Below are positions 17,091 to 25,908 of a DNA stretch of 64,000 nt, piece by piece. This stretch comes from CAVYYW01 sp963772845. Lineage in GTDB: Bacteria > Bacillota > Bacilli > Bacillales > Sporolactobacillaceae. The position numbers were made by a program, and so were the translations under genes. Numbering within the stretch: the first letter of the stretch is position 1; the number at the start of each line of letters is the position of its first letter. The stretch is from positions 558,001-622,000 of the forward strand of contig CAVYYW010000014.1 in NCBI GenBank assembly GCA_963772845.1, read 5' to 3'. The notes beneath the pieces were generated by a model. That model had not been told where the DNA came from. It did no database searches and worked only from the letters and a program-made list of their open reading frames with translations.

Positions 17091-18089
17091 ATGACTATGT
17101 TGTCACGTGTGCTGTTGACCGCACTTATTTCTCTTTTTGCAATATCCTGCTCTGTAACCGCTTACTTTTTCACGAAAACGCTGACTTCTCCTGTCACACT
17201 GGCAAAAACGGCGAACTCAGAAAGCGGGCATTATCATATTATTCTTATTCCTGAGGAAATGGACAATCCTTATTGGCAGGCAATAAAAAAAGGGGCGTTA
17301 AAAGCAGGTAAAAATGTCCACGTTCAGGTTGAGTTTCTTGGACCTGATCAGACAAACGAAACCGATCAGATTCAAATTATTGAAAAAGCTATCGCAGCCA
17401 AAGCAGATGGCATCATTACACAGGGGATCGATACCCCGGGCTTTAAATCGGTCGCCGAGAAGGCAGCCAAAAAAGGAATCCCCATTATTACGATTGATAC
17501 CGATGCTCCAGCCAGCAGGAGGCTGGCTTATGTTGGAAGTAATAATTACCAAGCGGGTTATTCGGCAGGGGAAGCCTTGAACCGGCTTGCGGATGCTGAG
17601 ATGAACGTCGGTATCATAACTGGGAATGATCACCCGAATGAGAAGGAAAGAGTGAAAGGCTTTAAAGATGCGGTTAGCCACCATTCGAATGTTCATATTA
17701 AAGCCATTGAATCCTCTAATATTTCAAGGGTGCAGGCAGCAGAAAAGACATATGATCTGATGCAGAAATATCCTGACATAAATGCCTTCTATGGAACAAG
17801 CGCACTTGATGCCTTGGGAATTGCAGCCATGACCTCCCAATTCAGCCAGATATCCAATATGAATATCATCGGATTTGACACGCTTCCCGAGACACTGAAT
17901 CTTATCAAAAAAGGGCAGATCAATGCAGTGGTTACTCAGGAGCCTTATCAGATGGGTTATGAGAGCATCACATTAATGAACCGTATCATCCATCATAAGT
18001 CCTTTTCAGAAATAAATTACACACCATCAGAGATTCTTACCAAAAAAGATTTGATTAATGAAAGCAGAATGAAATATGCCAAACCATAG
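17091..18089 (+). CDS. Periplasmic-binding-type sugar sensor protein (RbsB/PBP1 fold), first gene of three-component system
   Basis: This 332-residue protein has one N-terminal hydrophobic segment (residues about 8-27) and a type-1 periplasmic binding fold of the ribose/galactose class: ILIPEEMDNPYWQAIKKGA, AKADGIITQGID, PIITIDTDAP, YVGSNNYQAGY, IITGNDHPNEKERVKGF, AFYGTSALDALG and TQEPYQMGY. An SCS sequence at the end of the hydrophobic segment only partly fits a lipobox, so the protein is either lipidated or signal-anchored. The ATG at 17091 follows AAGGAGG. It overlaps the kinase region directly downstream and probably presents sugar to the kinase, as AraP does for AraS in Geobacillus. Confidence 0.86.
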   Translation: MTMLSRVLLTALISLFAISCSVTAYFFTKTLTSPVTLAKTANSESGHYHIILIPEEMDNPYWQAIKKGALKAGKNVHVQVEFLGPDQTNETDQIQIIEKAIAAKADGIITQGIDTPGFKSVAEKAAKKGIPIITIDTDAPASRRLAYVGSNNYQAGYSAGEALNRLADAEMNVGIITGNDHPNEKERVKGFKDAVSHHSNVHIKAIESSNISRVQAAEKTYDLMQKYPDINAFYGTSALDALGIAAMTSQFSQISNMNIIGFDTLPETLNLIKKGQINAVVTQEPYQMGYESITLMNRIIHHKSFSEINYTPSEILTKKDLINESRMKYAKP

Positions 18090-18105
18090 GAAAGCGTTGA
18101 GCTTA

Positions 18106-19545
18106 ATGAGAATCCGGACAAAACTGTTTATTACCATTATGTGTCTCGTCTTGCTGTTAAACGCCTTAGGCTTTTACTTATATGAAAGCAGCCAGCGTTC
18201 CATGGCTCAATATAATCAGCTGCTGCAGCGGTTTTTTCTTCTCAATGAATTATCTCAAGAAGCAAACACAACCTTTCAAACACTTGAATCTTATTTTAAT
18301 GATCATTCTTCAAAGTTTTATAAAGAGTATACAACCGCATTTCAGGCATTGAATCATAAAAAGATCCAGCTAAAACCGCTTGCAGAAGAGAGCGCTTATG
18401 AGATGTCTATCACCAATGAGCGGCACATGATCGATAGTTTGTTAGATGAATGCACGATGGCTATGCATGCTTTCCAAGAAGGAAATATCAATCTCTATTC
18501 CGAGCACTTGTCAGAGGCAAAAAAAATCCTTGGTTTTGTTCATGAGGAGACGTTAACGCTGATCAATGGCGAACTAAGCAATTACCAGACTTTTTATCAC
18601 GAGATGAATGTGAAGAATGACCGGTTAAAATACTTAGGCATGTCCTTATTTATTACCACGATGCTTTTTTCGATCCTGTTTACGTGGCTGTTTTCCCGTG
18701 GTATTACCCGCCCGATCCGCTTATTGGAACAAGCGGCAACTGGCATTGCAGCAGGAGATTTTTCACTGGAGGATGTTCCGGTTACGACAAAAGACGAGTT
18801 GAAGCTGTTAACGCAAACGTTTAACCATATGAAAAATAATACGAGACGTCTCGTCAGTGAAATAAAAGAACAGTCCGAACAGGACAGACTGATCACCGAG
18901 ATGGAACTGAAGAGTCTCCAGAATCAAATGAATCCTCATTTTCTATTCAACACGTTAAATACGATTTCAAAAACAGCATATATTGAAGATGCAGAACAAA
19001 CTCAGCAGCTGATTAATGCAACCGCAAAACTATTAAGGCAAAACCTGAGAGATATGAACGGCCTTACGACACTTGGAGAAGAAATAAAGGGAATTACCGC
19101 TTATTTCACAATTATTGCATACCGGTTTCAGGATCGCTTGACATACCGGCTCCAAATTGACCCAGAGGTGCTGACAGCACAGATGCCAGTCATGATTTTG
19201 CAGCCGCTTGTGGAAAATGCCTTTATTCATGGACTCGAGCCGTATAATCATAAAGGACACATTGATGTTTCCGCAGAAAAAATCGGGGAAAATGTGAAAA
19301 TTACGATTGCAGATAACGGAATTGGCATGCCTTCTGAAAAAGTTTCTCAGCTTCAGGGAGGAATGGCAGTTACTGAGCAAAGCAAAAAGGGCCATTCTAC
19401 AGGACTGGGTCTCAAAAATATTCAACGCAGACTCGAGCTCTTCAGCAGAAAAAATGACTTATTAACCATCTATTCAGAGAAAAATAAAGGGACCCAAATG
19501 ATTATTAATATCCCTTTGAATGCAAAGGAGGCAACCCGTGTATAA
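18106..19545 (+). CDS. Sensor histidine kinase, YesM/LytS-type (HAMP, His_kinase, GHKL)
   Basis: From the ATG at 18106 the protein has 479 residues: membrane span 1 at about 7-26, a roughly 150-residue extracytoplasmic helical region, membrane span 2 at about 177-197, a HAMP linker ending near 250, and the His_kinase domain with phospho-acceptor His278 in QNQMNPHFLFN. The ATPase region shows N-box VENAFIHG, G1 DNGIGM and G2 TGLGL. An in-frame ATG at 18076 would overlap the sensor gene. The extracellular part has no known ligand domain, which fits sensing through the binding protein encoded just upstream. It is followed with an 8-base overlap by the regulator gene. Confidence 0.9.
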   Translation: MRIRTKLFITIMCLVLLLNALGFYLYESSQRSMAQYNQLLQRFFLLNELSQEANTTFQTLESYFNDHSSKFYKEYTTAFQALNHKKIQLKPLAEESAYEMSITNERHMIDSLLDECTMAMHAFQEGNINLYSEHLSEAKKILGFVHEETLTLINGELSNYQTFYHEMNVKNDRLKYLGMSLFITTMLFSILFTWLFSRGITRPIRLLEQAATGIAAGDFSLEDVPVTTKDELKLLTQTFNHMKNNTRRLVSEIKEQSEQDRLITEMELKSLQNQMNPHFLFNTLNTISKTAYIEDAEQTQQLINATAKLLRQNLRDMNGLTTLGEEIKGITAYFTIIAYRFQDRLTYRLQIDPEVLTAQMPVMILQPLVENAFIHGLEPYNHKGHIDVSAEKIGENVKITIADNGIGMPSEKVSQLQGGMAVTEQSKKGHSTGLGLKNIQRRLELFSRKNDLLTIYSEKNKGTQMIINIPLNAKEATRV

Positions 19546-21094
19546 GTTGCTTATCGTTGATGATGAACCAATCGAAAGGCTTGCGTTAAGAAAGCTGATC
19601 AAACAGCATTTCACAACTATTGAGATTGTGGGAGAAGCTGCCAATGGGATGCAGGCAGTTGAAATGGCAGAAAGAAACAGGCCGGATATTATTACAATGG
19701 ATATAAAAATGCCGGAACTTGATGGTGTTGAGGCAATTAAAGCCATCAGAAGCATGAACCTTTTCCCGAAATTTATTGTTGTCTCTGCTTTTGATACGTT
19801 TGATTATGCAAGAGAGGTTATGAAAGAAGGCGTGAAAGAATATTTGTTAAAGCCCGCGGATACCGAAGAAGTTGTGGAAACACTGACCAGAACAATGAGT
19901 GAGCTCTATACAGATAAACAGCAGCATCGCAAGGAAACAGAGCTTGCTTCAAAGCTGAAGCAGTCGATCAATCTCATAAAAATGGAATGGGTGACCTCCT
20001 TGTTTCTTGACACTGTCCAGAGCTTTGAGCTCGAAGACTGGCAGAAGGATGTCATTCCGTTTACCGAAGGCTTTGCAGCTATTATTCGGTTCCAAGGAAA
20101 AGAATCAGATATAAAAGAAGGGTACAGATTCTTGAAAACGTGGGTAGAAGAACATTTAAAAGGGATGGCAGGACCGGTAACAGGTCAGCACATGCCGCTG
20201 CTGTTGCCAAAATCATCATCTATTGAAAGGTCTCGAGAGACCCTGTATCAAAAACTGCTCGAGCTGACTCAGCTTCATGCTTTAAATTCAGGACCCTTCA
20301 CCCTCCAGATTGGTCTCGGGAAATCCGCTCGCAATGCGGGTGACTATACACACTCTTTTCGGCAAGCTGCATTGGCTCTTGAAAAAACGAATCTTCAGCA
20401 CGCGGTTAAACTCTATGAACCATCAATGGAAAAAAATGATGAAAACAACAATGACCCTTTATTTTCAATAGAAGAAAAGCTGATTTCTGCTATAAAAAAC
20501 AAGGACAAAGACAATGGGTTATCGATTCTGGAGCTTTATTTGCACAAGCTTAAACAATTAACGCATCACGACGTTAAAGCAATAAGAAGGTACTTAAATG
20601 ATTTTTTCCATCTTATTCATACTGTTATGACAGAACTGGGCATAAAGCAGGAACAGGTCTACCTGCTCCCGCCAGGTTGTTCGCTTATTCAGCTTGAAGA
20701 GTTGACGCGTAAAGAAATCAATGATCTGGCGGATGAAATAAATAACTGGCAGAACAGCGGTACACAGGGCATGATTGAAGAAGCAAAAGAATATATCCGA
20801 AGGAACTTTACAAAGGCGCTTAGTCTTGAAGAGATGGCCGAACGAACGGGCATGAGCCCGTATTATTTCAGCAAGCAGTTCAAGGCGCAAACCGGTGTAA
20901 CATTCATCGACTATGTCACATCGGCAAGAATTGCTGAATCAAAAAATTCATTGCAATACACAAGGCTTTCATTAAAGGAAATTGCTTATCAAATAGGCTA
21001 TAATGACCCGAATTATTATAGTCGTGTCTTCAAAAAAATTGAAGGCGTCTCGCCAAAGGAATTTAGAAAGCAGCATCTTGCCCGCTCATTATGA
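19538..21094 (+). CDS. Response regulator with AraC-type DNA-binding domain (YesN family)
   Basis: The 518-residue regulator begins at GTG 19538, preceded by AAAGGAGG. The receiver domain has the acidic pair at residues 8-9 (VDDEP), phosphorylation site Asp55 (TMDIKMPE), a conserved Ser (VVSAFD) and Lys in LLKPAD. A middle region of about 270 residues has no clear catalytic motif. The C-terminal 100 residues form two helix-turn-helix units: SLEEMAERTGMSPYYFSKQFK and SLKEIAYQIGYNDPNYYSRVFKK, with the ending SPKEFRK. It forms a two-component pair with the kinase encoded just before it and most likely activates the ABC sugar importer genes that follow. Confidence 0.91.
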   Translation: MYKLLIVDDEPIERLALRKLIKQHFTTIEIVGEAANGMQAVEMAERNRPDIITMDIKMPELDGVEAIKAIRSMNLFPKFIVVSAFDTFDYAREVMKEGVKEYLLKPADTEEVVETLTRTMSELYTDKQQHRKETELASKLKQSINLIKMEWVTSLFLDTVQSFELEDWQKDVIPFTEGFAAIIRFQGKESDIKEGYRFLKTWVEEHLKGMAGPVTGQHMPLLLPKSSSIERSRETLYQKLLELTQLHALNSGPFTLQIGLGKSARNAGDYTHSFRQAALALEKTNLQHAVKLYEPSMEKNDENNNDPLFSIEEKLISAIKNKDKDNGLSILELYLHKLKQLTHHDVKAIRRYLNDFFHLIHTVMTELGIKQEQVYLLPPGCSLIQLEELTRKEINDLADEINNWQNSGTQGMIEEAKEYIRRNFTKALSLEEMAERTGMSPYYFSKQFKAQTGVTFIDYVTSARIAESKNSLQYTRLSLKEIAYQIGYNDPNYYSRVFKKIEGVSPKEFRKQHLARSL

Positions 21095-21138
21095 ATAAAT
21101 GAAGATATCTCATGTGCTAGGAGAGGAAAGAATATAGA

Positions 21139-21166
21139 AGGACTTGGCAGCGAGCTGAGTCTTTTT
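21139..21166 (+). terminator. Probable terminator after the regulator gene
   Basis: GACT...AGTC and CAGC...GCTG pair around a short loop with a small bulge, followed by CTTTTT. It would separate sensor and importer transcription. Confidence 0.65.
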
Positions 21167-21291
21167 ATATTGGGAAAAGAAAACCTCGTAACAGCTTTAG
21201 CCTTTCAGCAAATCACTCTTCCCGGTAACGTTACTATTATGACTAGTTGAGCAGCCTAACCTTTCACTTCAAATGCATGGATTTATCCTTT

Positions 21292-21308
21292 TTGTAAGCG
21301 CTTAACAA
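21292..21308 (+). promoter_or_regulatory. Palindromic LacI/cre-like operator
   Basis: TTGTAAGCGCTTAACAA contains the symmetric core TTAAGCGCTTAA-like sequence; it is one base longer than a standard cre site. Located about 105 bases before the binding-protein gene. Confidence 0.5.
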
Positions 21309-21381
21309 AATAATGCGGGAATTCGCAAAAAAGTGAAGGTTTTATTAATTTTAAAACCCCGCTTCTTTGATACATTAACAA

Positions 21382-21395
21382 TGATAGCGATTACA
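21382..21395 (+). promoter_or_regulatory. cre site (CcpA)
   Basis: TGATAGCGATTACA fits the cre consensus TGWNANCGNTNWCA at every position. It lies 18 bases before the start codon of the sugar-binding protein, where CcpA binding would block transcription in the presence of glucose. Confidence 0.8.
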
Positions 21396-21412
21396 TAAAG
21401 GGAGGAAACAGA

Positions 21413-22690
21413 ATGAAGAAGAAATGGCTGGTGCTCACAGCAATTGTTTTAGTCTTGTCAATGGTGCTCTCTGCCTGCGGTTCAAAAAGCAGCAGTGGCT
21501 CCGGAGGAAAAGATGCTTCAGGTAAACTGGAGATCTTCAGCTGGTGGACAGCTGGTGGTGAAGCAGACGGCTTAAAGGCATTGTTAGGCGTTTTTCATGA
21601 TAAATATCCTGATATTAAAGTGAATAATGCCGCTGTTGCTGGCGGAGCCGGAACAAATGCGAAGGCTGTACTTGCTACACGGATGCAGGGAGGAGACCCT
21701 CCTTCAACTTTTCAGGTTCACGGTGGGGCAGAACTGATGACCTGGGTGGATGCTGGCAAAATGCAGCCGCTTGATGACTTATATAAAAAGAATGGCTGGA
21801 ATGATAAATTTCCAAAGGATCTCATTGATATGGTAAGCAAAAATGGAAAGATTTACGCCGTTCCGGTTGATATTCACCGCGGAAATGTCCTTTGGTATAA
21901 CAAAAAAGTTTTTGAAGACAACAACCTTCAGCCGCCTGCAACCTTCGATGATTTCTTTAAAGTGGCTGATAAACTGAAAGCAAAAGGGATTACCCCGCTC
22001 GCTTTAGGGGATAAAGAAATTTGGCCATCGATCATGATATTTGAAGATATTCTATTGGCAGAGCTTGGTCCCGATGATTATAAAAAACTTTGGACCGGGG
22101 ATGTTGCGTTTGATTCTCCAAAAGTGAAAAAATCCGTCGATCTCTTTAAGAAAATGCTCGGCTATATCAATGATGATCATAGTTCCCGCGCATGGCAGGA
22201 CGCTTCCCAGCTTGTTGCTGACGGAAAAGCCGGAATGAACATCATGGGCGATTGGGCAAAAGGTTACTACCAAAGCTTAAAACTTGAGCCAAACAAGGAC
22301 TATGGATATATCACAACACCGGGAACCGATGGGGATTTTATGGTCATCACAGACACATTCGGACTTCCAAAAGGGGTTAAGAAAGAACAGGATGTTAACA
22401 AGTTCCTAACTGTGCTTGGTTCAGTCAAAGGTCAGGATGCCTTTAATACATTAAAAGGCTCTATACCTGCCCGAACAGATGCTGATACTTCTAAATATGA
22501 CGTTTATGGGCAGAAGACAATAAAAGATTTCAAAAAAGACGCATTAACGCCAAGTCTTGCGCACGGTTCTGCAGCACCAGAAGCATTTCTCACCAAAGTC
22601 ACCCAAGCTGTTAATATCTTTGTTACTCAAAAGGATGAAAAACAGTTTATTCAATCGTTACAGGATGCGACCAGTGCATTAAATAAATAG
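21413..22690 (+). CDS. ABC sugar transporter substrate-binding lipoprotein
   Basis: This 425-residue extracellular solute-binding protein (family 1) captures a sugar for the permeases encoded next. It has a lipoprotein signal MKKKWLVLTAIVLVLSMVLS with lipobox LSAC and a Ser/Gly-rich linker. The mature start KLEIFSWWTAGGEADG and the stretch GGDPPSTFQVHGGAEL resemble glucose/mannose-type binding proteins (GtsA-like) more than maltose ones; the ligand is an inference. GGGAGG precedes the ATG. A short hairpin between this gene and the permease gene suggests the binding protein is made in excess. Confidence 0.88.
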   Translation: MKKKWLVLTAIVLVLSMVLSACGSKSSSGSGGKDASGKLEIFSWWTAGGEADGLKALLGVFHDKYPDIKVNNAAVAGGAGTNAKAVLATRMQGGDPPSTFQVHGGAELMTWVDAGKMQPLDDLYKKNGWNDKFPKDLIDMVSKNGKIYAVPVDIHRGNVLWYNKKVFEDNNLQPPATFDDFFKVADKLKAKGITPLALGDKEIWPSIMIFEDILLAELGPDDYKKLWTGDVAFDSPKVKKSVDLFKKMLGYINDDHSSRAWQDASQLVADGKAGMNIMGDWAKGYYQSLKLEPNKDYGYITTPGTDGDFMVITDTFGLPKGVKKEQDVNKFLTVLGSVKGQDAFNTLKGSIPARTDADTSKYDVYGQKTIKDFKKDALTPSLAHGSAAPEAFLTKVTQAVNIFVTQKDEKQFIQSLQDATSALNK

Positions 22691-22710
22691 GATTATTAAA
22701 ATTGGAATAG

Positions 22711-22731
22711 GAGGAGATTTCTCCTCTTTTT
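22711..22731 (+). terminator. Intercistronic hairpin, probable partial terminator
   Basis: GAGGAGA and TCTCCTC pair with a minimal loop, followed by four to five T residues. Such hairpins between binding-protein and permease genes often reduce downstream expression. Confidence 0.65.
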
Positions 22732-22767
22732 CCACAGTACATATTGCTGAATAGAGGAGGAAGGGAC

Positions 22768-23760
22768 TTGGCGCAAGTTGACATACAGGAAACCTCAACA
22801 GAGAAATCCTATGAGCAGCCTAAACGTATAAAAAGCAGAAAAAAGAGAAAAAAGCAGTTATCAAATGATCAATGGCTGGCGATTGGTTTCATCACCCCAT
22901 CCATCATCGCCATATTAATCTTTGTTTATGGCTTTATTGCATGGACAGGGTATGTATCTTTTTCACAATGGAATTCCATTATCCCAAACTTCGCCTGGGC
23001 AGGCTTAGATAATTATAAAGCCTTATTCACGGATTTTCGCTTCCAATCAGATATCCGGAACACGATTGTATTTACGATATTATTCATTGTAATTGTCGTT
23101 CTCCTTGGCCAATTTTTGGCGGTAATGATCGATAAAAAAATTAAAGCAGAAGGGCTTTTCCGGAATATTTTTCTGTTTCCAATGGCCTTATCATTTATCG
23201 TTACAGGAGTCGTGTGGCGCTGGGTTCTGAATCCATCGTCAGGCGTGAATCTTTTTTTTGATAAATTAGGCTGGGATTTGAAGTGGTATACAGATACCAC
23301 TGTGTGGCCCGGAATTGAAATCGGAAAAATAACGGGGGGCATTCCTGTTGCTGTCATCGCTGTTGTCATAGCGGCTGTCTGGCAGATGACAGGCTTTTCA
23401 TTAGCTATGTATTTGGCAGGACTGAGAGCCATTCCGGAAGAAATGAAAGAGGCTGCGCGGATGGACGGAGCTACGGAATTTCAGATTTACCGTAAAATTA
23501 TCCTGCCGATGCTTAAGCCGATCACGCTTAGTGTCATTATTATTATGGCGCATATTTCACTGAAAATATTTGATCTGATTTACGCCATGACTGGCTCTGG
23601 TGCAAACTTTGTTACAGATATGCCAGGTGTTTATATGTTTGAGGCAACATTTAGAAGTCATTTCTATGCTCAAGGGGCTGCCATTGCCATTATTATGCTC
23701 GTGTCAGTGGCGATATTTATTGTGCCATACTTGATAAACAGTCGGAAGGGGGACCAGTAA
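22768..23760 (+). CDS. ABC sugar transporter permease (MalF/UgpA type)
   Basis: The 330-residue inner-membrane permease starts at TTG 22768, with GAGGAGGAAGG in front; the further upstream TTG has no ribosome binding site. A lysine/arginine-rich cytoplasmic start (KRIKSRKKRKK) leads into six membrane helices. The EAA loop that docks on the ATPase is clear: EEMKEAARMDGATEFQIYRK, followed by ILPMLKP. It pairs with the second permease, whose ATG follows the stop with no gap. No ATPase gene is present nearby, so a shared MsmX-like ATPase is likely. Confidence 0.9.
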   Translation: MAQVDIQETSTEKSYEQPKRIKSRKKRKKQLSNDQWLAIGFITPSIIAILIFVYGFIAWTGYVSFSQWNSIIPNFAWAGLDNYKALFTDFRFQSDIRNTIVFTILFIVIVVLLGQFLAVMIDKKIKAEGLFRNIFLFPMALSFIVTGVVWRWVLNPSSGVNLFFDKLGWDLKWYTDTTVWPGIEIGKITGGIPVAVIAVVIAAVWQMTGFSLAMYLAGLRAIPEEMKEAARMDGATEFQIYRKIILPMLKPITLSVIIIMAHISLKIFDLIYAMTGSGANFVTDMPGVYMFEATFRSHFYAQGAAIAIIMLVSVAIFIVPYLINSRKGDQ

Positions 23761-24579
23761 ATGAGCCGTGCCGTTTCACGAAGTGCGATGTATGCTGTTC
23801 TCATTATTCTAGCTCTTCTCTTTCTGATCCCTTTATACGTTATGGTGGTCACAAGCTTAAAACCCTTTGATCAGGTATCTCTTGAACATATGTGGCAGCT
23901 GCCAAAGAGTTTAAATTTCAGCAGCTACAGTGAAGCTTTAAATCAGCTTCTGCCCAACCTGCTGAATACAATATATCTTGTTATTCCAGCGACGCTTTTA
24001 TCAGCCTTGCTTGGTTCATTAAACGGTTATGTATTAAGTAAGTGGAAGTTTAAAGGTGCCGACTGGATATTTACAATGATATTATTCGGTATGTTTATTC
24101 CATATCAAAGTATATTAATTCCTTTAATTCAATTTTTAAGAAGTATTCAATTGTATAATACAATTCCAGGGCTCATTTTTGTCCATGTGATTTATGGCAT
24201 TCCGATAACGACCTTGATGTTCCGCAATTTTTATGCGAATATTCCTGACTCGTTATTAGAATCTGCCCAGATTGACGGTGCTGGCTTTTTAAAAGCCTAT
24301 CGGCATATTATTATGCCATTGTCTGTTACGGGTTTTGTGGTTGTCGCCATTTGGCAATTCACAAATATATGGAACGAATTTTTATTTGCGGTGACGATAA
24401 CCACGACCGATCAGCAGCCCATTATGGTTGCGCTGCAAAATCTGGCAGGGAGCCAGGTTGTTCACTGGAATGTTCAAATGGCAGGGGCGATATTAGCGGC
24501 ACTTCCAACGTTGCTTGTTTATATATTATTAGGCAAATATTTTATTAGGGGTCTGCTAGCTGGATCTGTAAAAGGATAA
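23761..24579 (+). CDS. ABC sugar transporter permease (MalG/UgpE type)
   Basis: The 272-residue permease has six membrane helices and an EAA loop ESAQIDGAGFLKAYRHIIMP near residues 175-194. The ending ALPTLLVYILLGKYFIRGLLAGSVKG matches MalG-type permeases, where the tail enters the transporter cavity. Its ATG directly follows the TAA of the first permease. It is the last gene of the importer operon and is followed by a terminator hairpin. Confidence 0.9.
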   Translation: MSRAVSRSAMYAVLIILALLFLIPLYVMVVTSLKPFDQVSLEHMWQLPKSLNFSSYSEALNQLLPNLLNTIYLVIPATLLSALLGSLNGYVLSKWKFKGADWIFTMILFGMFIPYQSILIPLIQFLRSIQLYNTIPGLIFVHVIYGIPITTLMFRNFYANIPDSLLESAQIDGAGFLKAYRHIIMPLSVTGFVVVAIWQFTNIWNEFLFAVTITTTDQQPIMVALQNLAGSQVVHWNVQMAGAILAALPTLLVYILLGKYFIRGLLAGSVKG

Positions 24580-24584
24580 CGGGT

Positions 24585-24615
24585 GAGAAGCGTAATTAAT
24601 CATTGCGCTTCTTTT
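24585..24615 (+). terminator. Rho-independent terminator of the importer operon
   Basis: GAAGCG pairs with CGCTTC around an A/T-rich loop and is followed by TTTTG. Confidence 0.75.
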
Positions 24616-24721
24616 GTTTATTAAGAGAAAAACCTGGAAGAAATCCACCTAAAAGCGTCTAAATAAGCTATAATCAATGATATATATCTATAGACAGCAG
24701 TAAAAGGTTGGGGGAACGCAT

Positions 24722-25813
24722 ATGCCGCGATCAAAATATTTCCGTTTTGGAATATGGGTTTTATTATTGTTTACCATCATCATGATTGGCTCTAAAATTT
24801 CTTTTGTGTTTCAGCCGATCGGTATCTTAATTACAACACTGGCTGCTCCGATTCTGATTTCAGGCGTGCTTTTCTACATATTGCGGCCGGTGGTGAATGT
24901 GTTTTGCATGTTAAAAATCCCCAGGGTCATTGCCATTCTTTTGATTTATATCATCCTAATAGGTGTTATCACATTGCTTGCTGTCCTAGTGGGTCCAATG
25001 CTGAATGATCAGCTGGTTTCACTTGCTGATTCAATGCCCGCGCTTATCAAGGAGTCGGGACATCAAATTGATCAGCTGCAGCACAGTCATTTTGTAGACC
25101 GTTTTCATCTGAATGATATTTCCTATCAGGATATTGCTAAAAAGTTTTCACAATCTGTCGGAAATATCACGACATCGATCAGCAATAATCTGGTTAAAAT
25201 TATTCAGTCCATAACAAGTATCGTTATTGTAATGGTAACCGTCCCATTTATCCTTTTCTATATGCTGAAAGATGGCGAAAAGCTTCCTAAAGGTATTCTT
25301 AAACTTATTCCCCAGGAGCATCTTGAACAAGGCAAACAGATATTGAGTGATATGGACGAGGCGCTCAGCGGCTACATTCAGGGACAAATGATTGTTAGTC
25401 TATTTGACGGGGTTTTTATCTACATTTGGTACCGAATTATTGGTCTTGACTATCCGCTTATTTTAGCGCTTTGCCTGCTTTTTACCAATGTCATTCCGTT
25501 TATTGGACCTTTTATTGGCACGGCTCCAGCAGTCGTGGTTGGATTTATTCACTCGCCGTTGATGGCTTTATACGTAATCATCGGGGTACTGATTGTCCAG
25601 CAGATTGAAGGAAATATCGTTTCCCCGCAGGTTATGGGGAAAAAACTTGATATTCACCCGATCACCATTATTTTTATTTTACTCGTGGCGGGCAACCTTG
25701 CCGGGATTGTCGGCATGCTCCTGGCGATACCGACTTATGCTGTCGCCAAAGTTGTCATTACACGCTCTTACCAGCTGCTGAAATTAAGGCATTCCAAAAG
25801 TATTATCCGCTGA
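24722..25813 (+). CDS. AI-2E family transporter (PerM-like permease)
   Basis: The 363-residue protein has about eight hydrophobic segments: three N-terminal ones with a hairpin gap, a long soluble amphipathic region (residues about 95-150, rich in His and Gln) and a C-terminal cluster. Typical family stretches are VTVPFILFYMLKDGEKLP, GYIQGQMIVSLFDG, TNVIPFIGPFIG and EGNIVSPQVMGKKLDIHP. Family members export small molecules or act as Na/H-type antiporters; the substrate is unknown despite the AI-2 name. It is a single-gene unit with GGTTGGGGG upstream of the ATG at suboptimal spacing. Downstream lies the tandem repeat array. Confidence 0.88.
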   Translation: MPRSKYFRFGIWVLLLFTIIMIGSKISFVFQPIGILITTLAAPILISGVLFYILRPVVNVFCMLKIPRVIAILLIYIILIGVITLLAVLVGPMLNDQLVSLADSMPALIKESGHQIDQLQHSHFVDRFHLNDISYQDIAKKFSQSVGNITTSISNNLVKIIQSITSIVIVMVTVPFILFYMLKDGEKLPKGILKLIPQEHLEQGKQILSDMDEALSGYIQGQMIVSLFDGVFIYIWYRIIGLDYPLILALCLLFTNVIPFIGPFIGTAPAVVVGFIHSPLMALYVIIGVLIVQQIEGNIVSPQVMGKKLDIHPITIIFILLVAGNLAGIVGMLLAIPTYAVAKVVITRSYQLLKLRHSKSIIR

Positions 25814-25908
25814 CAGCCATCAGTCAGTAAAAAAGCATCCTCTCACTGGATAAAGAAGGCCACTGAAAAAGTCCCTTGGTTCGAATGTGGTTGTTGATTT
25901 CCGCTCTT

